Positions 7,622 to 15,611 are shown, counted from the stretch's first letter. The stretch: DNA of 64,000 nucleotides from Acidobacteriota bacterium (GCA_016716715.1 JADJVE010000003.1:248001-312000), one strand, 5' to 3'. Numbers and translations: made by a program. The notes: generated by a model from the letters alone, not told the origin.

Positions 7622-8934
7622 GTTCGCACCGCCTTGCGCAGCGCCTGGTCGAGGTCCTCGGTGAGGTCCCTCACGTCCTCGATCCCGACGGAGAGGCGGA
7701 TGAGGTCGGGCGTGACGCCCGCGCGCAGGCGGTCCTCCGGGACGAGCTGCTCGTGCGTCGTCGACCACGGGTGGATCACGAGGCTCTTGGCGTCGCCGAC
7801 GTTCGCGACGAGCGAGAAGAGCTTCGCCTCCTTGATGACGGCCCTCGCTTCGTCCTCGCCGCCCTTCACGCCGAAGGTGAGGACGCCGCCGTACCCGCCG
7901 TCGAGGTAGCGCGCGGCGGTCTCGTGCGCCGGGTGCGACGGCAGGCCGGGGTAGCGCACCCAGGCGACGGCCGGATGCGCCTCGAGGAAGCGCGCGACGG
8001 CGAGCGCGTTCTCGCTGTGGCGGGCGATGCGGAGAGGAAGCGTCTCGAGCCCCTGCAGGAAGAGGAACGAGTTGAACGGGGAGAGGGACGCGCCGACGTC
8101 GCGCAGGAGGACGACGCGCAGACGCACGGCGAACGCGGCGGCGCCGAAGGCCTCGGCGAAAGACAGGCCGTGGTACGCGGGCTCGGGATCGCGGTAGAAG
8201 CTCTTGAACCGGGGATTCGAGCCCCAGTCGAAGTTCCCGCCGTCCACGACGACGCCGCCGATCGCGGTCCCGTGGCCGCCGATCCACTTGGTGGCCGACT
8301 GGACGACGACGTCCGCCCCGTGCTCGATCGGCCGGCAGAGGAGCGGCGTCGCGAACGTGTTGTCGACGACGAGCGGGACGCCGGCGGCGTGCGCGACGTC
8401 CGCGAGGGCGCGGAAGTCCGGCACGTCGAGCTTCGGGTTGCCGATCGTCTCCACGTAGACGGCGCGCGTCGTCGCGTCGATCGCGGCCGCGACCTTCTTC
8501 GGATCGTTCGCGTCCACGAACCTCGTCCTGATCCCGAGGCGCGGCAGCGTGTGCTGGAGGAGCGTGAACGTCCCGCCGTAGAGCGCCGACGACGAGACGA
8601 TCGTGTCGCCCGCCTGCGCGAGGTTCAGGAGCGCGAGCGTCTGCGCCGCCTGCCCGGACGCCGTCGCCACGGCCGCGACGCCGCCCTCGAGCTCGGCGAT
8701 CCGCCTTTCGAAGACGTCCGTCGTGGGGTTCATGAGGCGCGTGTAGATGTTCCCGAACTCGCGCAGGCCGAAGAGGCTCGCGGCGTGGTCCGGTCCGTTG
8801 AACACGTACGACGTCGTCGCGTAGATCGGGACGGCGCGGGCGTTCGTCGCCGGGTCGGCCGTCTCCTGCGCGGCGTGAACGGCGAGCGTGCCGGGGCGGT
8901 AGCGGGCTTTCGGTTCGGCGGCGGTCGTCGTCAT
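7618..8934 (-). CDS. metY: O-acetylhomoserine sulfhydrylase
   Basis: PLP enzyme of the Cys/Met metabolism (gamma-family) group. It converts O-acetylhomoserine plus sulfide to homocysteine. It has 438 residues from the ATG at 8934, which has a good AAGGAG site seven bases upstream; an earlier in-frame ATG (8964) lacks one. The PLP lysine is K216 in SATKWIGGHG, and the phosphate/ring-binding segments (YATTSYVF, YTRLMNPT, VVDNTF) are in place. First structural gene of a metYX operon with GTGA coupling to metX. An intrinsic terminator and a Cys/Met-codon leader ORF lie between its promoter and its ribosome-binding site, so it is probably regulated by attenuation. Confidence 0.95.
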   Translation of the reverse strand: MTTTAAEPKARYRPGTLAVHAAQETADPATNARAVPIYATTSYVFNGPDHAASLFGLREFGNIYTRLMNPTTDVFERRIAELEGGVAAVATASGQAAQTLALLNLAQAGDTIVSSSALYGGTFTLLQHTLPRLGIRTRFVDANDPKKVAAAIDATTRAVYVETIGNPKLDVPDFRALADVAHAAGVPLVVDNTFATPLLCRPIEHGADVVVQSATKWIGGHGTAIGGVVVDGGNFDWGSNPRFKSFYRDPEPAYHGLSFAEAFGAAAFAVRLRVVLLRDVGASLSPFNSFLFLQGLETLPLRIARHSENALAVARFLEAHPAVAWVRYPGLPSHPAHETAARYLDGGYGGVLTFGVKGGEDEARAVIKEAKLFSLVANVGDAKSLVIHPWSTTHEQLVPEDRLRAGVTPDLIRLSVGIEDVRDLTEDLDQALRKAVRT

Positions 8935-8969
8935 GGGCTTCTCCTTCGTCGTTTTCGATCTCAAGGCAC

Positions 8970-9003
8970 AAAAAAACCGGCCCTCTCGTGCGAGAGGGCC
9001 GGT
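8970..9003 (-). terminator. intrinsic terminator / attenuator in the metY leader
   Basis: On the minus strand a perfect 13-bp GC-rich stem (8991-9003 with 8976-8988, loop of 2-4 bases) is followed directly by a run of U (As at 8970-8975 on the plus strand). It ends 36 bases before the metY ATG and inside the metY transcript, so it must act as a conditional terminator if the promoter at 9151-9179 drives metY. Confidence 0.88.
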
Positions 9004-9045
9004 CGGGATTCCGAGTCTGGCTCGGGCCGCTTGGTTCGAGGACGC

Positions 9046-9141
9046 TTAGGTCGTCGAGCCTCCGTCCACCTCGCGCGAGGCGCAAGGAATGCACATGCAC
9101 ATGCACATGCAGGACGCAGCGGAGGCGGAGCGGACCGTCAT
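9046..9141 (-). CDS. Cys/Met-rich leader peptide of metYX (attenuator ORF)
   Basis: A 31-codon ORF, ATG at 9141 to TAA at 9046-9048. The residues are MTVRSASAAS, then CMCMCMC at positions 11-17, then IPC and an ordinary tail. Four Cys and three Met codons in a row of seven, with another Cys at position 20, directly upstream of a sulfur-amino-acid operon and 43 bases before a perfect intrinsic terminator, is the layout of a ribosome-stalling attenuator. Established precedent: trp/his/leu leaders rich in the pathway amino acid, and poly-Cys leader ORFs upstream of sulfur genes in mycobacteria. The -10 (9151-9156) ends nine bases before the ATG and there is no ribosome-binding site, so the ORF is probably translated leaderless. 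Inference: low charged Met-tRNA or Cys-tRNA stalls the ribosome and favours antitermination. Confidence 0.8.
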   Translation of the reverse strand: MTVRSASAASCMCMCMCIPCASREVDGGSTT

Positions 9142-9150
9142 GGTCGGAGG

Positions 9151-9179
9151 ACGGTAGAGAAGCCGGAGGTCGATGTCAA
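9151..9179 (-). promoter_or_regulatory. promoter of the metYX leader
   Basis: On the minus strand TTGACA (9174-9179) is a perfect -35. After 17 bases comes TACCGT (9151-9156), a weak -10 matching 3 of 6. The predicted start site lies at or just before the leader ATG at 9141. The -35 lies just beyond the stop of the RRM gene (9183-9185). Confidence 0.65.
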
Positions 9180-9182
9180 GCG

Positions 9183-9506
9183 TCAGTAGCGCTCGCGGCC
9201 GTAGCCGCCGCCGCCACCGCCACCGTACCCGCGGCCGCCGCCGCCGCCGCCGCCGCCGGTGCGCGGCTCCTGCGGGCGGGCCTCGTTGACGCGCAGCGCG
9301 CGGCCGTCGAGCTCCTGACCGTTCAGGGCGCTCATGGCCTTCTGGGCGTCTCCGTCGGCCATCTCGACGAAGCCGAAGCCTTTCGACTGGCCGGTCTCGC
9401 GGTCGGAGATGACGCGCGCCGACTCGACGGCACCGTAAGCCTCGAACGTGGAGCGCAGGACGTTGTCGTTGACGGAGTAGGGAAGGTTTCCAACGTAGAG
9501 CTTCAT
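9183..9506 (-). CDS. RRM RNA-binding protein with Gly-rich tail
   Basis: A protein of 107 residues. One RNA-recognition motif (residues 1-80) has RNP2 LYVGNL at 3-8 and RNP1 KGFGFVEM at about 42-49, both with the aromatic residues that stack on RNA. The tail is a glycine-rich low-complexity stretch with Tyr and Arg. This is the layout of the small bacterial Rbp proteins, which bind RNA and are often induced by cold. The upstream region of about 110-120 transcribed bases is long for this genome and could be regulatory. It is separate from the metYX unit that follows, which has its own promoter. Confidence 0.93.
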   Translation of the reverse strand: MKLYVGNLPYSVNDNVLRSTFEAYGAVESARVISDRETGQSKGFGFVEMADGDAQKAMSALNGQELDGRALRVNEARPQEPRTGGGGGGGGRGYGGGGGGGYGRERY

Positions 9507-9628
9507 GAGAACGAGTCCTATTCTTACTTTCTATTCAGATACGGTTGTGCGGACCGCTTGCGCGGCCAGCGGGGCCTGAAGATGGTGGGGAGATGAACGG
9601 CGGCGGGGCGATCCTTCTAAACGCGAAT

Positions 9629-9657
9629 ATGACAGCATCGGAAAAAGCGAAAGTCAA
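9629..9657 (-). promoter_or_regulatory. promoter of the RRM gene
   Basis: Minus strand TTGACT (9652-9657), 17 bases, TGTCAT (9629-9634). Transcription from about 9622 would give a leader of roughly 115 bases before the ATG at 9506. A hairpin with a GCAA tetraloop (stem GGCCGC / GCGGUC) lies near 9550-9568 in that leader. Confidence 0.5.
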
Positions 9658-10098
9658 ATGCCGACCCTCGAATTCGCCCTCGACCTGCCCGGTGTGACGC
9701 AGCGCGCAATCTGGGATTTCCACGGCGACCCCCGCGTCCTCGAACGCCTCACGCCCCCCGGCAAGGAAGTCCGCGTCGTCGATCGGCCCGCGTCGATGGG
9801 AGCCGGGGTCCGCGTCGTGATCCGGGTGAAGCAGTTCGGAGTCTGGTTGAGGTGGGTCTCCCTCATCGAGGCGTGGGAGCCCGAGTCGCGCTTCGTGGAG
9901 GTGCAGGAGAAGGGGCCGTTCGCGTCCTGGCGGCACGAGCACGTCTTCACGGATGGCCGTCTCGTGGATCGCGTCACGTACGAGGTCCCGCTCGCGCATC
10001 TCGGCGGCCGCCTCGTCGACGTCCTCCTCGTGCGCCCGGACGTCGTGCGCATGTTCGCGCACCGCCACGCGGTCACCCGGGAGGCGCTCCTCCGATAG
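9658..10098 (+). CDS. SRPBCC-family protein
   Basis: A protein of 146 residues with the START-like SRPBCC (polyketide cyclase/Bet v1-like) pattern: an N-terminal strand, a short helix (IWDFHGDPRVLERLTPP), strands including WVSLIEAWEPESRFVEVQEKG, and a long C-terminal helix (VRMFAHRHAVTREALL). The fold makes a hydrophobic pocket for lipids or aromatic ligands; many members are of unknown function. No signal peptide, so cytoplasmic. A weak GAAAG precedes the ATG. Divergent from the RRM gene, whose -35 abuts this start codon. Ligand unknown. Confidence 0.75.
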   Translation: MPTLEFALDLPGVTQRAIWDFHGDPRVLERLTPPGKEVRVVDRPASMGAGVRVVIRVKQFGVWLRWVSLIEAWEPESRFVEVQEKGPFASWRHEHVFTDGRLVDRVTYEVPLAHLGGRLVDVLLVRPDVVRMFAHRHAVTREALLR

Positions 10099-10101
10099 GA
10101 T
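10096..10101 (+). promoter_or_regulatory. candidate -10 for the peptidase gene
   Basis: TAGGAT overlaps the stop codon of the preceding gene and lies six bases before the ATG at 10108. No convincing -35 is seen. Listed as part of the leaderless pattern. Confidence 0.3.
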
Positions 10102-10107
10102 CGGCGG

Positions 10108-12132
10108 ATGATCGCTGCCACCCTGATTGCCGCCGTCCTCTCGGCCTCCGCCATCTCGCAGGCGAAAACGGATCTTCTTCAGTCCCACGGCGAGGCCCAG
10201 CGCCCGCGCATCGAGCGCGGCGTGGACCAGGCCGCGTCCCTCTGGCGCTCCTCCGACGGCGACGGCGCGGCCTTCGCGCTCTTCGCGAAGGAGAACTTCG
10301 CGTCCGACCCGAAGGTCCTCGACGGACTCCTCGTGCGCTTCGAGGAGAACCTCGAGTCGCTGGACGGGCACATGGCCGAGATCGGCCGCGACCTCTCGCG
10401 GCGGACCGTGATCGAGATGGGACCGATTCTCCCGGTCGACCGGCTCTTCGGCGCGTGGGAGCCCGCGTCCCACGTCGGCGAGGACCTCTTCGCGCAGAAG
10501 ATCGCGTTCGTCGCGCTTCTGAACTTCCCGCTCTCGACGCTCGAGGAGCGGATCCAGAAGGGCGGGGCGTGGACGCGGCGGCAGTGGGCCGAGGCGCGCC
10601 TCGCGCGCCGGTTCGAGACGCGCGTCCCGGCGGACGTCGCGCAGGGGCTCGCGCAGGCCGCGGCGGACGCCGAGCTCTACATCGCCGAGTACAACGTCTG
10701 GATGCACCACGTCGTGGACGCGAAGGGGGCGCGGCTCTGGCCGAAGGGGCTGAAGCTCCTCTCGCACTGGAACCTTCGCGACGAGATCAAGGCGAACTAC
10801 GCGTCGAAGGACGGCCCCGCGAAGCAGCGCCTCGTCGCGAAGGTCATGGATCGCATCGTGACGCAGACGATTCCGGCCGCCGTCGTCGACAACCCCGCGG
10901 TCGACTGGGACCCATTCACGAACGCGGTCACACCGGCGCCGCCGTCGGAGGTCGAGACGGGCGGGCGGCCGAAGCCCGCCGGGGCCGACCGCGAGCCCGA
11001 CACGCGCTACGAGCGGCTCCTCGCGTGCTTCCGGGCGGCGCGCGCCGCGGACCCGTACTCGCCCACGGAGCCCACGCTCATTCGCCGCCGCTTCGACGTG
11101 GACCGCGAGATTCCCGAGGCGCGCGTCGACGCGCTGTTCACGGAGATCCTGACGTCGCCGCTGATCCCCCGCATCGCGTCCGTGATCGAGAAGCGCCTCG
11201 GGCGGAAGCTCGAGCCGTTCGACGTCTGGTACGACGGCTTCCGCCCGCGCGCCGCGCATCCGGAAGGCGAGCTCGACGCGCTCACGAAGGCGAAGTACCC
11301 GACGGCCGAGGCCTACAAGGCCGACCTGCCGCGCCTCTTCGAGGACCTCGGCTTCACAAAGGAAAAGGCGCGCTGGCTCGCGGACCGGATCGTCGTCGAC
11401 CCGTCGCGGGGCTCGGGCCACGCGCTCGGTGCGCAGAGGAAGGGCGACGTTCCGCACCTCCGGACGCGCGTCGAGCCGGGCGGCATGGACTACAAGGGTT
11501 ACAACATCGCCGTCCACGAGATGGGCCACAACGTCGAGCAGCTCTTCTCGCTGTACGAGGTCGATCACTGGCTCCTTGCGGGCGTGCCGAACACCGCGTT
11601 CACCGAGGCGCTCGCGTTCGTCTTCCAGGCGCGGGACCTGCAGCTCCTCGGGCTGCCGGCTCCCGGAGCCGAAGCGAAGCGGCTCCGGGCGCTGAACGAG
11701 CTCTGGCAGACGTGGGAGATCGCCGGGCCCGCGCTCGTCGACATGCGCGTCTGGCACTGGATGTACGACCACCCCGACGCCACTCCCGCGGCGCTGAAGG
11801 ACGCGACGGTCGCGATCTCGCGGGACGTCTGGAACCGCTACTACGCGCCAGTCCTCGGCGGGAAGGACGCGACGCTGCCCGGCGTCTACTCGCACATGGT
11901 CGGCTACTTCCTCTACCTTCCGGACTACGTCCTCGGCCACCTCATCGCGAACCAGGTCGAGGAGCGCTTCGAGAAGTCCGGCCGGCCCCTCGGCGAGGAG
12001 TTCGAGCGCGTCTCGAAGTTCGGCTCGGTCACGCCGGACCTCTGGATGAAGAACGCGACCGGCGAGCCCCTCTCGGTCAAGCCCATGCTCCGGGCGGCCG
12101 AGGCGGCGCTCGAGGCGGAAGGAAAGAAGTGA
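10108..12132 (+). CDS. exported gluzincin zinc metallopeptidase (M3-like)
   Basis: A protein of 674 residues with a signal peptide (about 1-18). The zinc site is clear: H470-E471-M-G-H474 provides two His ligands and the catalytic Glu, and E500 in FTEALAF, 26 residues on, is the third ligand. This spacing is typical of gluzincins such as M3 oligopeptidases. The long helical N-terminal half (residues 20-400) fits an M2/M3/M32-type barrel that admits only short peptides. It probably hydrolyses peptides in the periplasm. The family beyond the gluzincin level is unassigned. It may be transcribed from its own -10 with no leader (see 10096-10101). Confidence 0.8.
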   Translation: MIAATLIAAVLSASAISQAKTDLLQSHGEAQRPRIERGVDQAASLWRSSDGDGAAFALFAKENFASDPKVLDGLLVRFEENLESLDGHMAEIGRDLSRRTVIEMGPILPVDRLFGAWEPASHVGEDLFAQKIAFVALLNFPLSTLEERIQKGGAWTRRQWAEARLARRFETRVPADVAQGLAQAAADAELYIAEYNVWMHHVVDAKGARLWPKGLKLLSHWNLRDEIKANYASKDGPAKQRLVAKVMDRIVTQTIPAAVVDNPAVDWDPFTNAVTPAPPSEVETGGRPKPAGADREPDTRYERLLACFRAARAADPYSPTEPTLIRRRFDVDREIPEARVDALFTEILTSPLIPRIASVIEKRLGRKLEPFDVWYDGFRPRAAHPEGELDALTKAKYPTAEAYKADLPRLFEDLGFTKEKARWLADRIVVDPSRGSGHALGAQRKGDVPHLRTRVEPGGMDYKGYNIAVHEMGHNVEQLFSLYEVDHWLLAGVPNTAFTEALAFVFQARDLQLLGLPAPGAEAKRLRALNELWQTWEIAGPALVDMRVWHWMYDHPDATPAALKDATVAISRDVWNRYYAPVLGGKDATLPGVYSHMVGYFLYLPDYVLGHLIANQVEERFEKSGRPLGEEFERVSKFGSVTPDLWMKNATGEPLSVKPMLRAAEAALEAEGKK

Positions 12133-12145
12133 GCGAGAGCTGATC

Positions 12146-12172
12146 GGCTGGCCGGGAACTTCCCGGCCAGCC
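12146..12172. repeat. 13-bp perfect inverted repeat, possible terminator
   Basis: The arms 12146-12158 and 12160-12172 are exact reverse complements around a single base (12159), forming a very stable hairpin just after the peptidase stop codon. There is no U-run, so a classic intrinsic terminator is uncertain. Confidence 0.6.
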
Positions 12173-12266
12173 CGGGGTCCAACGCGCTGGAGACCATGCC
12201 GTGCCGGCGCGAATCCTCGCCTTCGAAGCCTCCCGGGCGAACGATGCGGGTGCGAGAATCGCGCCC

Positions 12267-12857
12267 GTGAGCGCCTCGATCCACGCCAGTGACCGGGACT
12301 GGCCCGGCGACGAGCGGGCCCTCAGCCGCTTCCTCTCCGGGGACGTCCTCGGCTTCGAGCAGATCGTGCGCCACTACTCCGGCATGGTCTTCTCGCTCGC
12401 GGCCCGCCTCGTCGGGCCCTCGGAGGCCGAGGACGTCGTTCAGGAGACGTTCCTCCGGGCGTACCACGGGCTCGAGCGCTTCCGCGGCGAGGCCAGCCTC
12501 AAGACGTGGCTCTACGCGATCGCCCTGAACCGCGCGCGCGCCCGGCACGGGAGGCTCGCGCGCCTCCGCGCCGTGTTCAAGCCCGGGAAGACGCGAGAGG
12601 GCGACGTCTTCGCGTCCCTCGACGACGCCGCCGACCCGGCGCTCTCCCCCGAGGAGAACGCCCTCCTGACCGAGCGCCGCCGGCGCCTGCGCGCGGCCGT
12701 CGCCGCCCTGCCCGACGAGTTCCGCGCGGCGGTCGTCCTGCGCGACCTCGAAGGCCTCTCGTACGAGGAAGTCGCCGACGTGCTCGGCGTTCCGGTCGGA
12801 ACCGTGCGGAGCCGCCTCGCGCGCGGGCGCGCCCTGCTGAAGGAGAAACTCTCGTGA
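12267..12857 (+). CDS. ECF (RpoE-like) sigma factor
   Basis: RNA polymerase sigma factor of the ECF group, about 196 residues from the GTG at 12267. Region 2 has the core-binding and -10 melting helices (GFEQIVRHYSGMVFSLAARL, then EAEDVVQETFLRAY). Region 4 has the -35 helix-turn-helix (LSYEEVADVLGVPVGTVRSRL). A longer form from GTG 12201 is possible, but the 12267 start has GAGAAT seven bases upstream and gives the usual family N-terminus. It overlaps the next gene by GTGA, so it is coupled to a membrane protein that looks like its anti-sigma factor. Regulon unknown. Confidence 0.9.
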   Translation: MSASIHASDRDWPGDERALSRFLSGDVLGFEQIVRHYSGMVFSLAARLVGPSEAEDVVQETFLRAYHGLERFRGEASLKTWLYAIALNRARARHGRLARLRAVFKPGKTREGDVFASLDDAADPALSPEENALLTERRRRLRAAVAALPDEFRAAVVLRDLEGLSYEEVADVLGVPVGTVRSRLARGRALLKEKLS

Positions 12858-14020
12858 GCGCCCGTCCCGACGTCCCGCGTCTTTCCGAGGAGGAGCTCGA
12901 CCTCCTCATCTCGCGCTCCCTCGACGGCGACCTCTCGCCGGAGGAGGAGCAGCAGCTCGAACGTCTCGTCGCCCTCGACCCCGCCGCCGCCCGCCGCAAG
13001 GCCGAGCTCGCCGCGCTCGTCGCGGACGTGAAGGCCCTGCCGGAGCCCGCGACGCCGTTCGCCCTCGCGACCCGCGTGAACTCCAACGTCGCCGAGCGCG
13101 GGCGTCCCGGATCGCTCGGCGGACGCATCGGGTTCTTCCCGGCGCCCGGTTTCGCGAAGGCCGCGCTCGTCATCCTCGGCATCGTCGGCGCGTCGATCGC
13201 GATCCTCCGCCCGGCGCCGAAGCGCCTCGCGGAGGGCCCGGTGGACGTCTACCTCTACAACCCGGCCACGCCCGCCGCCCCGGCTCCCCAGGCCTTGATC
13301 GCCGAGGCGAAGCCCGCGCGCGCGCGGGAGCTCGCGAAGGAGCGCGCGAAGGAAGTTCAGCCCGGGGACGCGAAGGACGCCGAGAAGAATCAGAAGTTTG
13401 CTCCGGAAGCCGACGAGAAGCGCCGGGATGCCCCCGCGGAAGAAGCCGGCCAGAAGAAGGCGGAGGCGAAGCTCGAGGTCGCGCGCCAGAACGAGAGCGC
13501 GGCGGCGTCTTCGCTGTCCAACGTCGTCGCCGAGGCCGCCCCAAAGCAGAAAGTCGACCGCGACGAGGCCGGCGTGATCGATGGCCTCCGCCAGCAGGCG
13601 CCCGCGAAGGTGACGAATGCGGGGGCGCTCGCGGACGCGGCGCCGGCTCCCGCGGCACCTGCCCCCGCCGCCGCTCCAGCCGCAGGCGGTTCCCTCGGGG
13701 CCGCCGGGAGCCGCACGCCGCGCGGCTGGACCGTGTCCGTGCGCGGCGACGCGGTGCGCCGCTGGTCCCTCCGCCGGGCGCCGGACAACCCGCCTCCCGC
13801 GCGCGGGGCCGCCGTTTACCGCGTGACGCTCGATGCGTCGGGCCGCGTGACGGCCCTCTCGCGGGTGGGCGCGGCAGCCGCCGACCCGCGCCTCGACGCG
13901 TTCGTCCGCGGCATGGTGTTCGAGCCGATCGCGCCTCCCGCGGAGTCCCAGGCGCGGGCCGCGGCCCGCGACACGGCGGCGGCGTCCGCCGACTTCGAGA
14001 TCGGGCTCGAGCCGCGCTGA
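12854..14020 (+). CDS. putative anti-sigma factor with TonB-like C-terminus
   Basis: A protein of 388 residues whose GTG start overlaps the sigma-factor stop. The N-terminal 75 residues have the helical look of an anti-sigma domain (a short LSEEELDLLISRSLDGDLS segment), without an obvious zinc-binding His/Cys set. A single TM helix follows at about 100-117 (AALVILGIVGASIAIL). A long Ala/Lys/Glu-rich linker (140-290) leads to a C-terminal domain (about 300-388) resembling TonB/energy-transducer C-termini (YRVTLDASGRVTALSRVG). Layout and neighbourhood suggest membrane sequestration of the upstream ECF sigma factor, with the C-terminal domain sensing in the periplasm. That role is inferred from position. 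Confidence 0.7.
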   Translation: MSARPDVPRLSEEELDLLISRSLDGDLSPEEEQQLERLVALDPAAARRKAELAALVADVKALPEPATPFALATRVNSNVAERGRPGSLGGRIGFFPAPGFAKAALVILGIVGASIAILRPAPKRLAEGPVDVYLYNPATPAAPAPQALIAEAKPARARELAKERAKEVQPGDAKDAEKNQKFAPEADEKRRDAPAEEAGQKKAEAKLEVARQNESAAASSLSNVVAEAAPKQKVDRDEAGVIDGLRQQAPAKVTNAGALADAAPAPAAPAPAAAPAAGGSLGAAGSRTPRGWTVSVRGDAVRRWSLRRAPDNPPPARGAAVYRVTLDASGRVTALSRVGAAAADPRLDAFVRGMVFEPIAPPAESQARAAARDTAAASADFEIGLEPR

Positions 14021-14038
14021 GCCGGCAGGCCCGCTTCC

Positions 14039-14067
14039 TTGACGGGCTTTCCTCGTCCGCCTAGACT
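14039..14067 (+). promoter_or_regulatory. promoter of tRNA-Thr
   Basis: TTGACG (14039-14044), exactly 17 bases, TAGACT (14062-14067). Transcription would start near 14074, 14 bases before the mature 5' end. This is the best-supported housekeeping promoter in the window and fixes the local consensus. Confidence 0.7.
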
Positions 14068-14087
14068 CCCGTTCCCTTCGGAAGAGA

Positions 14088-14163
<76 letters not shown>

Positions 14164-14240
14164 GTCTTTCGTCGACGGGACTCCCGCAAACCGATGCCCC
14201 TAAAATGCCGGGCGTCGAGTGGAAGGGGAGGAACGTCGCG

Positions 14241-14996
14241 ATGAATGCAACGCTCACCGCCGGAATTGTCGCGGCCGGTCTTCTCGTCGCCGTGATGGCC
14301 GGGAGGCGGCTGCGGCGAGTCCTTCCCCTGGACCATCAGGGTGCCGAGACGCGGGACACCATCAAGCTGGCGGCGGGGCTGGTCGCGACCATGACCGCCC
14401 TTCTCATGGGATTGCTCGTGAGCTCGGCGAAGACTTCCTACGATGCTTCGAGAGGGCAGGTCATTCAGATGGCCGCCCGGGTCGCCTATCTCGACCGGCT
14501 GCTCGCAGAATACGGGCCGGAGGCGGTGGAAGTCCGCTCCCGGATCCGCGCCATGAACGAGAGAGCCGTCCGGCGGATCTGGCCTGAAGAAAAAGACTCC
14601 CGGATCGAGCTGGCTCCGGAACGAAACGCAGGGAACGAGGTCTTCTCCGCCGTTCTGCGGCTCGCCCCGCAGAACGACACGCAGCGAATCCTCAAGGAAC
14701 AGGCCGTGGCCGTCCTCGCCGACCTCGGCCAGTCCCGGGAACTGCTGCTGTTTCAGTCGATCCCGTCCATCTCCACGCTGCTCCTGACGGTCGTCGTCAC
14801 GTGGCTCGTGCTCATCTTCGTCAGCTTCAGCCTCATCGCGCCGGACAACACGACCGCCGCCCTCTCCCTGGCGATCTCGGCCGTCTCGGTCTCCGGCGCG
14901 ATCTTCCTGCTCCTCGAACTGGACCAGCCCTTCAGCGGCCTGATGAAGATCTCCAGCGAGCCGCTCGTCAGGACCCTGGGCCAGATCGCGAACTAG
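14241..14996 (+). CDS. DUF4239-like membrane protein
   Basis: A protein of 251 residues from the ATG at 14241, which has GGGGAGG about ten bases upstream; an in-frame ATG 36 bases earlier lacks a site. TM helices lie at about 5-22, 41-63, 172-197 and 203-222, with a soluble helical loop between pairs. The C-terminal ELDQPFSGLMKIS and the segment DTIKLAAGLVATMTALLMGLLVSSAK match the pattern of the DUF4239 (bestrophin-like) group. Function unknown; an inner-membrane location is expected. It ends six bases before the convergent gene at 15003. Confidence 0.75.
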   Translation: MNATLTAGIVAAGLLVAVMAGRRLRRVLPLDHQGAETRDTIKLAAGLVATMTALLMGLLVSSAKTSYDASRGQVIQMAARVAYLDRLLAEYGPEAVEVRSRIRAMNERAVRRIWPEEKDSRIELAPERNAGNEVFSAVLRLAPQNDTQRILKEQAVAVLADLGQSRELLLFQSIPSISTLLLTVVVTWLVLIFVSFSLIAPDNTTAALSLAISAVSVSGAIFLLLELDQPFSGLMKISSEPLVRTLGQIAN

Positions 14997-15002
14997 GGCC
15001 CG

Positions 15003-15611
15003 TCAGCGCGCCGCGGACTGCGCCTGCGCGAACTTCGACGACGGCAACGACATCGCGGGCGGCGCGACGGGCTTCTGCCTCTCGACGCGGCTCGCGGCCT
15101 TGTTGGCCGGGTCGTCCTCGAGCGGGACCCGCAGGGCCACGAGGTCGCCGGCCTTCAGGCCGCCATCCACGCGCGCGCCGCGGGCGAGCGGGACCGTCCG
15201 GGAGCGCCCGTTGCGGTCCACGATCGTGACGAGTCCCTTGTCGAACGAGGCCAGCGTGCCGCGCAGCGTGAGGTACGCGGACTCGACGAGGGCGGGTCCC
15301 GTGGGCTCGGAGTCCGCTGGAGGGGGCGGCGGGACGTAGAAACTCTCGCCGGATCCTCCGGTTGGGGGCGCCCACGACCCCGCGCGCGCGGCCGCCGCCG
15401 AATTGACCGCCGGGCGCTGCGCCGGCTCTCCCTGCAGGACCCGACCGCAGCTCGCCTGCTTCAGCGTCGCGCCCGGCTGGGCGACGATCTCCTTGTTGGC
15501 CTGGCCGGGCGCCGACGGCGCCGTCAGGTGCTGCTCGGCGGCCGGAATCTTCTGCTGGCCTGCGGCGGGCAGGGCCATCGCCACGAAGAAGGCCGGCAGG
15601 GCGCGTTTCAT
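15003..15611 (-). CDS. exported protein, paralogue of 16237-16845
   Basis: A protein of 202 residues: signal peptide (about 1-19), a low-complexity Pro/Ala middle, and a C-terminal domain (about 115-180) with strands such as LTLRGTLASFDKGLVTIVDRNG and LKAGDLVALRVPLE that resembles a small OB-like barrel. It ends in KFAQAQSAAR. The protein encoded at 16237-16845 has the same length, layout and ending (KFSQAQ...), so the two are duplicates. The gene for a membrane thioredoxin-like protein lies between them on the same strand. One Cys (about residue 56) is present. Function unknown. Confidence 0.65.
   Translation of the reverse strand: MKRALPAFFVAMALPAAGQQKIPAAEQHLTAPSAPGQANKEIVAQPGATLKQASCGRVLQGEPAQRPAVNSAAAARAGSWAPPTGGSGESFYVPPPPPADSEPTGPALVESAYLTLRGTLASFDKGLVTIVDRNGRSRTVPLARGARVDGGLKAGDLVALRVPLEDDPANKAASRVERQKPVAPPAMSLPSSKFAQAQSAAR

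Noticed and set aside
6554..9106. Single continuous frame joining metX with sequence through metY
   Set aside because: The part over metY is a shadow in another frame. metX starts at the GTG overlapping the metY stop and metY has its own ribosome-binding site.
9091..9110. GCACAT-type short repeat that looks like a microsatellite
   Set aside because: Read on the minus strand it is the alternating TGC ATG codons of the leader ORF, in frame and next to a terminator, so it is better explained as coding.
8935..9182. SAM riboswitch expected ahead of metYX
   Set aside because: The leader has a coding mini-ORF and a terminator but no recognisable SAM-aptamer core, so I did not call one. A covariance-model search would decide.
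9183..9260. Gly-codon repeat tract in the RRM gene
   Set aside because: Low-complexity but in frame and typical of the Gly-rich tails of small RRM proteins, so not treated as a separate repeat element.
12201..12266. Longer N-terminus of the ECF sigma factor from GTG 12201
   Set aside because: The extra 22 residues do not fit the family start, and a -10-like GAGAAT lies within them; the GTG at 12267 is preferred, though not proven.
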